In this document: piece by piece, positions 27,300 to 39,518 of the stretch | How positions within the stretch are numbered: the stretch's first letter is position 1 | How the letters are laid out: every line of letters begins with the position of its first letter | NCBI GenBank assembly: GCA_965153455.1 | Contig: OZ234502.1 | Span: 599,267 to 663,266 of the forward strand | Length of the DNA stretch: 64,000 bases | DNA from: Sphagnum compactum | Lineage: Eukaryota > Bryophyta > Sphagnopsida > Sphagnales | Direction: 5' to 3' | Translations under genes and position numbers: made by a program | The notes under the pieces: generated by a model | What the model was told of the DNA's origin: nothing | The model's database searches: none | Seen by the model: only the letters and a program-made list of their open reading frames with translations

Positions 27300-27747
27300 G
27301 AGAGATTGACAATGAGAGAAAGAAAGCTCACCTTGTCTCTTGAGTCCTTACCCCCCTAAACCTTAATCCTAAACGTAAGTCATATAGGGTCCCCCTTCTA
27401 TCGATCCTACAAGTGGATACAAATGTCACGTTTCAAATGTCCCTATGGATATGACAATGGTAAAGTTACGACGCCCAAGAGACCTCGACCAATTGCAGAT
27501 AGAGCCAGGTAGTTCAAATGGTGCAAAGTCTGAAAGATGACTTCATGTCTATCCGGCTACTATGCATGTTGATACCCAGCTACAAACACATATCCAGCCA
27601 ACACTGGTTCATACCCTTCTCATCTTGGCGTCCTACTACCCCTCTCCATGACGCCGCGCCCCAATCATACTCTCAATCAAAGAATGCCACTGTTGAGCCT
27701 GGAGTTGTACACCAATATACGGCGTGATAAATGCAAGATAGATCACT

Positions 27748-27783
<36 letters not shown>

Positions 27784-27860
27784 TGTATCGAATTGTACTC
27801 TTGCTGTGTGTAAAAGTATGTATCTGGTTGTCTATTATGGAATGTCCAAAGAGTTAAGGT

Positions 27861-27892
<32 letters not shown>

Positions 27893-28927
27893 TGAGTGAG
27901 TTCCAGAAAGTAGTTGGTTTGAATTCCTTCAGAGACTGTAGTTTCTTTGCTGTGTGTTATTGTACACTCATGGTGGGAGGAGGAGTTGAAGAAGGATTTA
28001 TGGAGGGGAGATTCAAGGACATTGATTGATGGGCCTTCTTCAAAGACTGGAAAATGAAGGAACCCCGACTACTTTAAAAAACTCATCACTCGTTCTCTGA
28101 CCCTTTTCTTTTCCACTCTTTGTTGAACTTTATGTATGTGTTTGTATGCATTTGTTTTGTCCATCTTAACTAACTCTACTGTAACACACACACACACATT
28201 TTTCAAAAGTCCTGGTGTGCAGTGTGTACAAATGATTGCAGAGAGATTATTATCACACTCTGAGTGCGAGAGATCTCCGTAATATAAGAAATGAGCTGTG
28301 TATGTGTGTGGGTATATGTTAGTTGCGACCTTTGTTGTTATATATATATAACGTGTCTTGCCAAAATTCACAATTTACATCCTCTGCATCGGGTTTCTGG
28401 GCGGTTCTTTCATTAAATTTTTAATACGTTTTTTGAAAATGGCAACTCTCTCTCTCTATATGTCAGACCCGGGTCTCTGAGTTTCTGAGGACAGTGGTTC
28501 CAAGATTATATAATCACCCTGATAACCGGTTGAGGTCGGGTGCCAATTTTCTGGTACCCGCTACCCGACTCGTGTTGAGCATAGTAGCACTACAATCATC
28601 AACAACACCAATTAGAACACTTCTAATGAATGCTTCATTATTTAAGGGGTCTTAATAGATGTGAACCATATGCATGTGATATTTACTACTTACCATTGTT
28701 GCATGGTTGGTCTGTTATATATATATATACAGGTAGGCACTATGTGAGGGTATCAAGTATCAACACTACTGGTGTAAGGACCCGGCCTAACCAGGCTGGT
28801 ATGCTCTGAGACAATATCAGCCTGGTACCAGCACCAGCCTTGTAAGGGACCTGAGGCAATAATATCAAGTATAATACTTACTACCTCTCAGTTTGGACCT
28901 CAGGTGTGGTGTGGTGTGTACCACCTA

Positions 28928-28954
28928 CCTAAACCCTAAACCCTAAACCCTACC
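28928..28954. repeat. Interstitial telomere repeat (CCCTAAA)n
   Basis: About three and a half copies of CCCTAAA, the plant telomere heptamer, in a non-terminal position. Confidence 0.85.
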
Positions 28955-29126
28955 CTAGTTGTCAAAAACCAGTCTTGGACCCAACCCAATACAGGTACCA
29001 GGCTGGTATGAAAGTTTTAGAAAGGATCCAATACCAGGTAGTAGGATGAGGTTCATATGATGTTTGAAAATATACCCTAAACCAGTACCAGACCAACACT
29101 GCTACTTACACATGTTTCATTACCGC

Positions 29127-29242
29127 ATAAACCCTAAACCCTAATTTGATGTTTGATAAACCCTAAACCCTAATTTGATGTTTGATAAACCCTAAACCCT
29201 AATTTGATGTTTGATAAACCCCAAACCTTAATCTGATATTTG
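29127..29242. repeat. Four 29-bp units each carrying two telomere heptamers
   Basis: Unit: ATAAACCCTAAACCCTAA followed by TTTGATGTTTG. Copies start at 29127, 29156, 29185 and 29214, exactly 29 bp apart; the fourth is diverged. Confidence 0.9.
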
Positions 29243-31874
29243 ATAGGTTTTTTCCTGGTTGTGTAATTTTAGAGAGTTTCCATAAGGAGCAATTTTATGA
29301 ATTTCCTTTGAGATTTGGATAGAAGTTCCTCCCCCCCCCCCTCCCCCCCCCCTCCCTCCTCTCTAACCCCAAAACCCCCTCTTGGCCTCCCCAATTTGTG
29401 TTTTCAGAACAGAATGAATTGAATGTGAATTATTGAGAAGGGCCACAGAAAAGGTTATGTTTCCCATTACTATTGCAATAACAATTGTAACTGTCACCTT
29501 TAGGCTTGCCAGTTACATAAAGGTCATTGCATTAATACCCGGGCATTTAGTAGGGGCTTAATCAATCACCTGGAGCTCTCTACCACTACTCCTCCCCCCC
29601 CCTCTAGCTCTCAAAGCTACATACAATAAACCTATGACAAATTTGAGAAACAACCCAAAGTCCATATTAATCCATAGATAGCCTTCCCCTCACCTTACAT
29701 GGGTTTCATGGATTCCATACCATGACATCCAATGTTTTGGAGAGGTACATACATACCCTCTTCCAATTTGAAGTGGGCTTCTTCCTTCCTTCATCCCATT
29801 TCAATACACAATTTTTTCTCCTTTCTTCCAAAACCTAGGAAATTATGTTAGCTTTCATGGATCATGCTTTTACACCTTGAATGAATGAAGACCATGTTTT
29901 GGGATCATATAGGTGCTTCATCCATGATGTGTGTGAAAAGTCCTAAAACTCTTACTAAGAAGAGGCAACTAACTCACTAGTGGGATTGGACAAGCATCAT
30001 GCACCCAAACATGAATTAAAAAATATCCAAACAACTTTCAAAAATCATGTTGAATTAGTTTCTCATGTTTTTGAAAAAAATTAAACCATCATGTGCAAGA
30101 AGAGCAATTCCATTGTGGAATAATTGTATGTTTTTGGGTCTAAATCAACATTCTAGTGCCTATTTGTCAAATTATGAATTGGTTAGTCCTAATTCTTGCC
30201 ACCCAAAACTATTTTTGTTAATTTGGACAAGCAAGAAATTTCTTGAATGTAATATTCAATTTACAAAGATCCATTAGAAATAATTTGTTTGTTGAATCCA
30301 TTTCAAGTACTTTTAGTTTAAAATTTTTTTGTGTAAGATGATTTAAACATGCTTCAATTTTTTTTGAATGGAGATAAAAGAGTGTGTGTGCGAAGTTGAT
30401 CAAACTTCATAATTTTTCTCATAAATTTGGTTGAAAATTATATTAATTGGTGCCCATTTCTTAAAACCTTGTAAAATCAACACCTTCAAAGATTTCTAAA
30501 ACACAAATAGTAAACCATCAATTCCAAATGATGAGAAAGACACAATCATAGGAGCTCACCAATGTTGTATCCATTCAGTATTTCTGTGGATGAACATGGA
30601 TGAGGGTATATTGCATGAAAGCTATACTCTTCCTACATGTAATTTGCACTAGTACGAAATGGAAAACTAAATGAAAGGGAATTATCGCGCAACTAGACCA
30701 AGTGTTGGGGAAGGGTTAAATAGGTAATTTGCACTAGTTTATGGGGTTGAACTCAACATTCCTATGTTCTCAAGTATGGCCAACCTAATTAAAGTGAGAG
30801 TCACTTACCCAGGGTCAGGAATAGGTCACCAAGAAAAGGTCCATGTTTGCGTGGAATAGAAGCCTTGGGGGTGAGAGTTGGGCAACCCCACAATTATTTA
30901 GCAGCCTTTTGATAGGTACTAACTACTCTAACAAGCTTCGGAATGGAGGCAGTAATATGGCTCCTTGTATAGGGAGAAGAGCCATTCAATCACACTTATA
31001 AGTTGACAAACTAAACATTTGTGTGCATTTTCCAGTGAATGAACAAGTCCTATGACAGGCAAAGATAAACCAAAGTGCCCAAACTCAAAATTTAACCCCC
31101 AAAAAAAAAAAAAAACCCTTCATAAATTGACTAGAAATTCAGCTCCTAAAACACAACAAACTATGTATAAATAAATAAGCAAGAGGTGTGTCACACCGTA
31201 GCCTTGCCATTTACATTTTAAAAATCTTAAGGCAAAAGAAGAATTATGGAAACTCAAAGATTTTCACCATGCAAAAATTATATTAATCTTCAAAAAATTC
31301 TCTAAAAGAAACCAAAATCTTTCAAGATGTTATAACTCTATGATAACTAATCTCAAGTTTCAACACAAGCCAAAATATCATCTTTCAAAAATCCTCATAT
31401 AAAAATGAACCTCTTACCTAGGGGCCGAAATCCCTTAAGCTACTATACTATATCCTTGCCTTGGTAGGCAAGGCCAATAAAGGGCCATACTACTTGACGA
31501 GGAGTTTTGTGTAGGGTAATGCCCAAGGCCCCCCGGGCTTTACCAAATTAAGGGCCTGTGCCATTAAGGGTTCGAGGAGGTCAAGCTTGCTGTATGTGGC
31601 TTGTTTCACATAATAATTCATTGTAGATTATAAGGTCATATATTTTGTCTCAAACAGAAATTTGGATAAATTTTTGGGGATTTTATTTAGGGTGCAAAAA
31701 ATAAGGCCGTCGAAAATCAAAGAGCAAAGCCAAATAATATAAATATTATTATTATTACACCACCCCAACAATCAAATGCACCATTAAAACAAAAAAAAAG
31801 GTTTGATTTAATTTAATTTTTAATCCACATGTTTTAATCCAACCTTCCCTTTTCTCATCACGTCGTTTCTACAG

Positions 31875-32185
31875 ATCCAGGGGACGAATTGAGGGCCCAA
31901 TTTCTGACTAGGGGTAGGTACCTACCACCCTTCCCAGTCGGTGAAAATTCCGTCCCTTCCCCCCAAAACCCCGCATTTATACCTACTAACATTACATTCC
32001 GTTATACTTTGGACGGCCACGATTGCAAGTACCCGCCCCAAGTACAGGGCACCGACGCTCTGGATCGCGTGAGGGGCTCGAGTCACCAACACGTGTCAGG
32101 AACTCATTTGTTGCAGAAGCGTGGCAGACGCCGGCCTGCCCGACCCCGGTTGCAAACTCTCGTTTTCGAAAAAGTAGTAAAATAG
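31875..32185. other. GC-rich island of unknown function
   Basis: A CpG-containing block in AT-rich DNA (for example GCCGGCCTGCCCGACCCCGG near 32131). Open frames of 61-98 aa cross it on both strands, but none resembles a known family. It could be a promoter island, an exon of an unrecognised gene or a transposon part. Confidence 0.35.
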
Positions 32186-32700
32186 TATTTGTACTAGTCA
32201 ATTGGTAACTTACTATTTATATCCAATTTATTTATTATTTTTCCTCACCCCGAGACAAAAGCCAAAGACCACAATTTCTAGGGCTGGTCAAACCCTAGGT
32301 AGTCTAGAGAAAACCCCCTATTTAAAAATTTTAAAAGCCCTAATACTGGAGGGAAGTAGAGTACTGTAGTAGTGTAGTACTAGTTTAGTAGTCGTAGTGT
32401 AGTAGAGTACATTTATTGGGTATGCCAATTTCATACTAAATGGTAAACCCTATTTGTAAGGGGGGGGGGGCTCTAAATTTTGCATGGGAAAACCCCCTAG
32501 ATTTGCATGGGGAATTTTGAGGTTGTTCAAATTTGGGTGCCAACCAGGTTGTTTTGTGGACCAATTTTGGGTTGGGATGTGATAGGATGTAGCTCTAACT
32601 AACTATGTCCAACTTGGATGGACTACGTTGGATGCATTTCTTTTTTGGGATGGGATGGGATGGGATGGGGGTGGGCAGGGTTGGAGATGTGGGGTTTTGA

Positions 32701-33300
32701 TTGAGTCTTAACTATTGGATGGATGATTAACAAATCTCATGTTGGATGGGGAGTGTGGTAGGAAGGTGAGTTAGAGAGATGTATTTTTCTAGCTTTCAAA
32801 AAAAAGAAAAGAGGCACTTGGTGTGTGGGGTGGGTGGGGAATGTGGGGGTTTTTGATTGAGTTTTAACTATTAGATGGATGATCAACAAATCTCTTGTTG
32901 GATGGGGAGTGTGGTACGAAGGTAAGCTAGGGATGTGTTTGTGTACACTTGGGGTGGGGCATTGAGTTTTTAACTATTGGATGGATGATCAACAAATCTC
33001 TTGTTGGATGGGGAGTATGGTACTAAGGTAAGCTAGAGATATGTTTGTGTGAACTTGAAAGAAAAGAGGCACTTGGGGTAGGGCATTGAGTTTTAACTAT
33101 TGGATGGATGATCAACAAATCTCGTGTGGGATGATGGGGAGTGTGGTAATAAGGTGAGATGGAGGTGTGTGTGTGCGAATTTCAAAAAGGAGGTATGTAC
33201 TTGAATGGCAAGTAGGGATGTGGGGTTGTGATTGAGTTTTAACTATTGGATGGATGATCAACAAATCTCATGTTAGATGGGGAGTGTGGTATCAAAGCAA
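32701..33300. repeat. Five spaced copies of a 70-bp core
   Basis: Core TTGAGTTTTAACTATTGGAT then GGATGATCAACAAATCTC and GTTGGATGGGGAGTGTGGTA. Copies start at 32701, 32857, 32962, 33086 and 33232, with irregular spacing of 156, 105, 124 and 146 bp. Confidence 0.85.
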
Positions 33301-34354
33301 GTTAAAGATATGTGTGTTGTTAAAGATGTGTGTGTTCTCGAGCTTTCAAAAAAGAGGAAATAGGGTGACAAAAGCTTTTTTGCATCATATGCTTTGGTTG
33401 ACCATGTTACAGATATGGTGTGGTGTCTATGGGATTTGCAGATAAAGAATGATTTCGCATATGATGTTATTGTGCAGAAAGTAATAGGGTTTTTGTTACT
33501 ACCATGCAACAAATCCTGCAAAAACCCTGACCTCCAAAGGACATCACTGCTGGCCAACATCTTTACATGACAGATCTCCATTCCATATACGGCCAATACC
33601 CCAGACAGAAGCCCAAAACTCATGTCATTTCTCCTCCACCCACCACCACTAAATTCTAAATGAAAGTGGTTTCTCAATTGCCCTCCCTCCCACTCCCCCC
33701 AAAGTTCCAAACCCCTTCCATAGCTTAGATGTCATCAACCAACTCTTGTTTTTGTAACCCGTTTGTTTGATGATGGGTTTGTCGAAGAGAGTTTCACACC
33801 TACCTCCTTGTGTGAATGGGAGTCATGAGCTCTCTTATACCACCTTGGTTCTTAGCTTGATGTCAGGTTGCATGAGCTATAGACGTTTGTTTTAAAGTTT
33901 TCCGAAGTGACATCCAAATAATTCACAGCGTTTTTCCTTTGGGATAGGCAGAGTTGGAAAAATTGCCCAACCGCCTCACAAGTTACCACAAGGTGATGGT
34001 TGGTAATTTGACGGCCATAATAGATAACAACATGTGTGTGTTGGAACATGGGAAAGCCTAACCAAAACTCAAGCCCATTTAAGATCCCATCTACTTAGGC
34101 TTGGCTGTTGTTTATCCTGAACAAATCCATAAGGAAAATGGGTGGTATAATGATAGTACTACATTGTAGGTACAACCAAAAGGAAATGCGAGAGTGATTT
34201 GGAGAGGAATAAATCAAAATCAACTCTCGTGGAGTTTGATATGATCAAACTGGGAAACTTTGCATACCTTTGTTGGGAAGCTCAAGCTTTGGATTAGTGC
34301 TCTTTGAAGTTTGTTTGCATTACTACTTCCATAGAGTAAGCGACAATTGAAGAA

Positions 34355-34402
34355 ATGAAATGCGGCCTTTATGAAATGCGGCCTTTATGAAATGCGGCCT
34401 TT
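34355..34402. repeat. Three exact 16-bp tandem units
   Basis: ATGAAATGCGGCCTTT repeated at 34355, 34371 and 34387. Confidence 0.95.
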
Positions 34403-35773
34403 ATTTTGCCTTTCAAATTTGTTGAGCAAGTTACAATTGAATGAAGAAAATAGGGCTATGTTTTGTCCTTTTCAAATTTGTTGAGTAAATTACAATTGAA
34501 TGAAGGAAGTAGGCTTTTTTTTTCTTTTTTTTTTTCCATCTTCAAATTTGTTGAGCCTTTTTTTTTCCCTGCTGTTATGAGCTTCTGAACAAAGTTCCCA
34601 GATTTTGCTTGCTCCGCCTACATAATTAGGGCTCTTGGCATAATCATGACCTTTCAAGGCTGGACTTCAATAGTTTGGGCCCACCAACAAGTGTGTTTTG
34701 GCCCTTAATTAATTGCCCCAACCCCCTCCCCCCCCCCCCCCCCCCCCCCCCACCCCCCCTCCCCCTTGACATACAAACAGCCAGTGCTGAGTGATCATCA
34801 AACATAAGGGGAAGAGCTTGGATCATGTGTTTGTTCCCAAAATTACCTGCAATTTGTTAGAGATGATGTTGTTGTATTCCTACAACAGCTAAGACCAGGT
34901 GTGTGTGATTCCCAATTTTCCCAATCTAATTCAAAATAGAAGTTACAAAAACAACTACTACCAAGTGTGGGAAGGAAAAAAATGGCTTAAAACATCCACA
35001 TTCTCAATTTGTCATCCTCACAAACTTGTGAAAATTGGGAAGTAAGTCTAATAAGAAGTACTTGAGATGGGGGGGGGGGGGGGGGGGGGGGGGATCTTCA
35101 AATGTGGGTGATGATTGTGAACACACTTGCTAGCCCTGCTAGCATGCTAGCCCTAGTCAGATTAACCCTTTATGATGGTCGACTCACATGCAAGGCCAGT
35201 TATTAACCTGAACTAGCCATGATTTTTGGGTGCACTATAGATTATTTTGAGGCTTTTTGACCTTAACCAATAGAGGTACATATGTTTTACGGCATGGCAC
35301 ACCGCAAGAAAGAAAGAATTGGTGTAGAGTGTGTTCTTTGGCCTCATTATCAATTGGAGAGATGTGTGCACAGAGCCCCTTTTCTAAAGTAAGGCACAAG
35401 AGAGGCTCCAATTTGTTTTGGAGCAATTCCTTTCACATGATGATCACGTTATATACAAGTGGCTAAAAACTTGGAGGCATCATAGGCCCTTTGTAGATAG
35501 TTGCATGAAGCAAAAAATTTAGGTCAATTGTTTGGTTATGAGTTTAAAATATCCTATAAGCCAATTGAATAAAAGTTCACTCACTACAATTATCTCTTTG
35601 AGAATGAAGTCTATTCTGAGAAGATATATATATGTATATTGTATGTTGTAGAAGGAAAGGAAGGCCCAATAACTTTTTCATTATAGCAGCTTGGACATAC
35701 GAGCATGACAGCACTACAGGGAAAGGAAAAAGGAAACGGTGTTAATAATACCCATGTAGCTAGTAGCTAGCTC

Positions 35774-35811
<38 letters not shown>

Positions 35812-35979
35812 TGGCCCAGCAGCTCTGAAGAAGCTCCAAATCCCACCTTTCAATAAGCTCCAAATTACTTGCTATCCAGGCAGATCAGATTAGGCTGTTT
35901 TGGAAGGGGGGCAAAAAAAATCTGTACTCCAGATAGGTCAAGTAATAACTTCAATGGGGTTTGGAGATTTCTCTGTCTC

Positions 35980-36018
<39 letters not shown>

Positions 36019-36776
36019 AGTTGCAAAACTTATGTGAGCAAAGGGGTGTCCCAATATTATAGTCCTGCTCGCTCACTCCCACTTTGTCATTACTCATGTG
36101 GGTCTCATGCCTGGTGTGTTTTGTATCGTATGTAAGTTAAGTATTTGTTGTTTTGAAGGCTTTCAATGACCATCTCCCCACTATCAAACAACAAGGATTT
36201 GGGGTGAAGTAGGGTTTAGGGTTTAGGGTGGGATGTGGCCCATTGGAGGGAGGGGTTGGGTACCTATCATGGGCTCATTTGTTGTGGGGGGGGGGGGGGG
36301 GGGGGGGGTGGGCAAGGCAAGGCAAGGCAAGCACTTAAATTTTATGAGGTTGTTTTGGAATGAATCCATATGTAAGTAAAGATATCTTGTCTTGACAAGT
36401 TTGATGTCGATTATGTGCCAAAAAAATGCATCTCATGGTTTTCAAGTTTGCTTAATATTTCATTGAAGATGAACTTCATTGGGGAAGGTGGGATGCTATT
36501 ACGTTCATTCATTCATTTTTTCTTTTCTTTCTATTCCATCCTTTTTTTTTTTTGCAAACCCAAGGAAAAACCACAAATCCATCCCGCTACAAAAAAGTAT
36601 TGTTTAGGTATAGCTAAAGGGCTAACTGCAGAAATAATCAGCCCATCCTGGTCTTTGCCCTCTATAATTAAGGGTTTACAGCTGGTAGAAACATAGGAAC
36701 TTGGACTGATAAACCTCCTGTTGAAGGTGAAGTAATTTGTAGGCACGGCACTGCCGATTTAGGTCTGTTAAATATA

Positions 36777-36957
36777 GGGTTTAAGTGTATTGGCCATCCT
36801 TGGCCTCCAATTTATGTATATGTAAAACGGGTTTTAAGTAGATGTGGCCGGTCTTGGTGTCTAGTTTATGTATACGTTGAACAGGTTTAAAGTAGATTTG
36901 GCTGCTCTCTTGGCCTCTAGTTTAGCTATGCAGAATTGGGTTTTAATTGTGATGGCC
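36777..36957. repeat. Tandem repeat of about 54 bp, 3.3 copies
   Basis: Units begin GGGTTTAAGT, GGGTTTTAAG, AGGTTTAAAG and GGGTTTTAAT at about 36779, 36829, 36883 and 36938. Each contains TTGGCCTC/GTCTAGTTTATG-like text. Confidence 0.7.
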
Positions 36958-37070
36958 AGGATTAGCTTCAATATATAGAGCAAAGAAGCCAATAAGTAGT
37001 AGCACCGAAGGCAATGAAGCAAAGACTAAAGACTACGGGGTTTTGAGGGGTTTGCAATCCACACTCTGAT

Positions 37071-37104
<34 letters not shown>

Positions 37105-37721
37105 AACTAAACAAATCATAGTATAGTCAACTCCACTGTGATGGGGTCAGTTTTTGATTAATTAATTGATTAACCAGCACAAGTGTGGTATACCTCCCCC
37201 TTTCAAGTTACCTCCACCTCAAAAGATGTGGACAAACCGATTGTTACTTCTTGGGTTGGGTGCAATTGTAAGTAAGTTGCTTCTTCACTAGACAAGGTGC
37301 CAAGCCCCCATCATCATCTCCTCTTACTTTCTTCTAAAAATTATAAGAAAACAAAAGATTGAGGTACCTACTTGGGCATCATTGGTACGCCACCATGTTC
37401 AATTAAATTAGGGTATCCGATTTGGAGACGCAGTTAAATTTTTTCTTTGTCCAACCTTGGGTCACCATGTTCATATAACATACATATTTGGTTCACCAAG
37501 GATTTTTAATTTTATTTATTAAATTAAATTAAAAATAACAATTCCACATTTGTTTCTCCTTCGTACACCCTTTTGGTTTGTTGGGGGGTGCAGAGGAGAG
37601 AAGATTGAGTCCCTTCACTTCTTCAAGGTAATGAAAACCAACCCAAATAACTAGAGTTCTCAATTGAGTGAGTCACATTGGTCAGAGAGACTAGAGTAAG
37701 TTATATTATAATAATAATAAC

Positions 37722-37756
<35 letters not shown>

Positions 37757-38194
37757 GTTGATGCAATGAGGCAGGGAGCTTTTAATCTTCTTGCAATTTT
37801 TTAAATTATTATTAGGGTGTATAGCCTACTTATCATGGGTTGGACATTTAATTTTCCATTGGTGGGCAACAAACAGCACACAAAAATCCTCAGCAAGAGA
37901 TCAGGTAACAGGATTCTGTGCAATAATAAAACACTCAATGGTTTTAATTGCAGTGTCAACTAGTTGATAAATTTAAGTAGTAGGCGCCTTACACCCATAA
38001 AAAAAAACAAACCATCTCTTAAGTTAGTTGTGCCCCACACAACCCCCCCTCCCCTCACCTCCCCCCCTTTATAAGAAAAAAAAACACACACAAATTATAA
38101 TATAATTTTTCTTGTAGTACTTACCTAGATAGTGTTTTTTTTAATAAAAAAAAAAACCTCTGATGGCTCTGAAGTGGGGGCTTTTTTTTTTTCC

Positions 38195-38400
38195 AATTTT
38201 CTGATGTAGCTGAAGTGGCAATCATCCATAAGATGATTTAGCCAGATTTGGCTACATACTAGATATGAAAGTAGAAAACATACCAGAATTCTTCTATATT
38301 CTTGGCTACCTAGTGGAACTAACTTATCATAAAAATCTGGCGATTTGGATTTGTTTTTCTATGAAATCTGGAAATTTTGTGTCATTTTTTTTCCCTGCAA
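38195..38400 (+). repeat. Dispersed repeat family A, copy 4 (forward)
   Basis: Reads CTGATGTAGCTGAAGTGGCA, ATCATCCATAAGATGATTTA, GCCAGATTTGGCTACATACT, TATTCTTGGCTACCTAGTGG and ATAAAAATCTGGCGATTT. It pairs well with the reverse copy at 8.5 kb and the 5' part of the 21.8 kb copy. Confidence 0.65.
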
Positions 38401-38639
38401 AAATCCTTTGAATATGCTGAAATCATGTTTTTCAGGTTGAAATTTGACGAAATTACGCCCAAACGAAAAAAACAAAGCCCAATCCCCTTCGTACCTACAC
38501 CGAAGGTAAGAAAAATCCCTAGGTGGCTGGATTTGATTAGCCGTGTATTCCCCCGGGTTTAGGAACCGGGTCACCCGGCGATTAGTGGGGCGGTTTTAGC
38601 GGCATTTAGATTAAGGAGAGGGGGGGGGGTTAGGGGCTT

Positions 38640-39518
38640 GATAACACTGCGTGCTAAACGGGCGCCTTCTTAACTCACTCTGCTGCGCCATCGCCAGCAT
38701 TAGCGAAGGCGTGTGGAGGAGCGAACGACAAAGACACCGAGAGAGAGAGAGAAGAGAGAAGAGTGGCATGTCTGTGATGGTCCTTCTTCTTCTTCTTCTT
38801 CTCAGCTCTTCTTCACTCCGTCTCTACGTCTGTTCTTGATCATCCTTTTCTCCTCTATCTATCTGTCTTCCCAGTCTTTTTTGCCGACTGTTTCTCCCCC
38901 CCCTCCCCCACCTCTTTGGATTCAGATCGGTTCATCAAGAGTTGCTTGAAAGGCACTAAGGGGGCTTCCCGCTGTCTCCGGAAGCCCCCTCGCTCTCGTT
39001 GAAGTTCGGAAGGAAGGCGATCCGGTGCTGGTGGTGACTATGTGTGACAATGTTGGTGATGTTTTAGTGGTGTTTGGTTTTAGTGTGTGAGTGAAGCCGT
39101 TGGAGGAGGGTATAGGGGAAGGTGTTTTTGGTCTCTCTTTTTCCCCCCTTCCTCCTCCTCCTCCACCTCCTTCCCCTTTCCCCAAGTTTGGAAGCGGGGT
39201 GTGTGTTTAGTAGCAAGACTTGTGCAATTATGAGGAGGTTTTAGCTTTGGCGTTGAGGAAATTTAGCAATATAGAATTTCCGTGATGGACGATTTGCATC
39301 CGAGTGAGCGACGAAGATCGGAGGCGGCAGCATTGTCGATCGCTGTCGACGATGGCTGCCGATTTGTAAAGTGAATTCTGGTTCTTTAATAGAGGTAGTT
39401 GTGTTGTCCTTTTAGCTTCAGGAAGGACCTGTACAGGTTTGGTCGCTTGCCGGCTTGAAAGAAGGGAGGGGACTCTCTCTCTCTCTCTCTTTCTCTCCTC
39501 TTCTTGCATTTGGTGACG
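38640..39518 (+). promoter_or_regulatory. Probable promoter and long 5' leader of XRI1
   Basis: GC-richer than the surrounding desert. It holds a GA run (about 38741-38760), a CTT run (about 38784-38802), CCTCCTCC tracts (about 39148-39170) and a CT run immediately upstream of the ATG (39474-39492). No peptide on either strand resembles a known family. An upstream non-coding exon is possible but cannot be placed. Confidence 0.4.

Larger units (their letters stand above)
27300..31870. other. Intergenic DNA with GA runs and internal telomere motifs
   Basis: GA/AG runs at 27752-27781 and 27866-27892, an AC run at about 28185-28199, and telomere-type repeats near 28928-28954 and 29127-29242. C runs occur near 29330-29352. 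A 69-aa open frame at 27518-27727 lies in unusually balanced composition but resembles nothing I know. Confidence 0.45.
32186..38190. other. Intergenic DNA rich in tandem repeats and homopolymers
   Basis: No supported gene. Contains the spaced repeat at 32701-33300, 16-bp repeats (34355-34402), C24 at 34728-34751, G25 at 35069-35093, a GA run at 35776-35808, a CT run at 35983-36015, G23 at 36286-36308, three 54-bp units at 36777-36957, a GT run at 37074-37097 and an ATT/AAT run at 37707-37756. The 145-aa minus-strand open frame (33273-33710) has no family resemblance. Confidence 0.45.
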
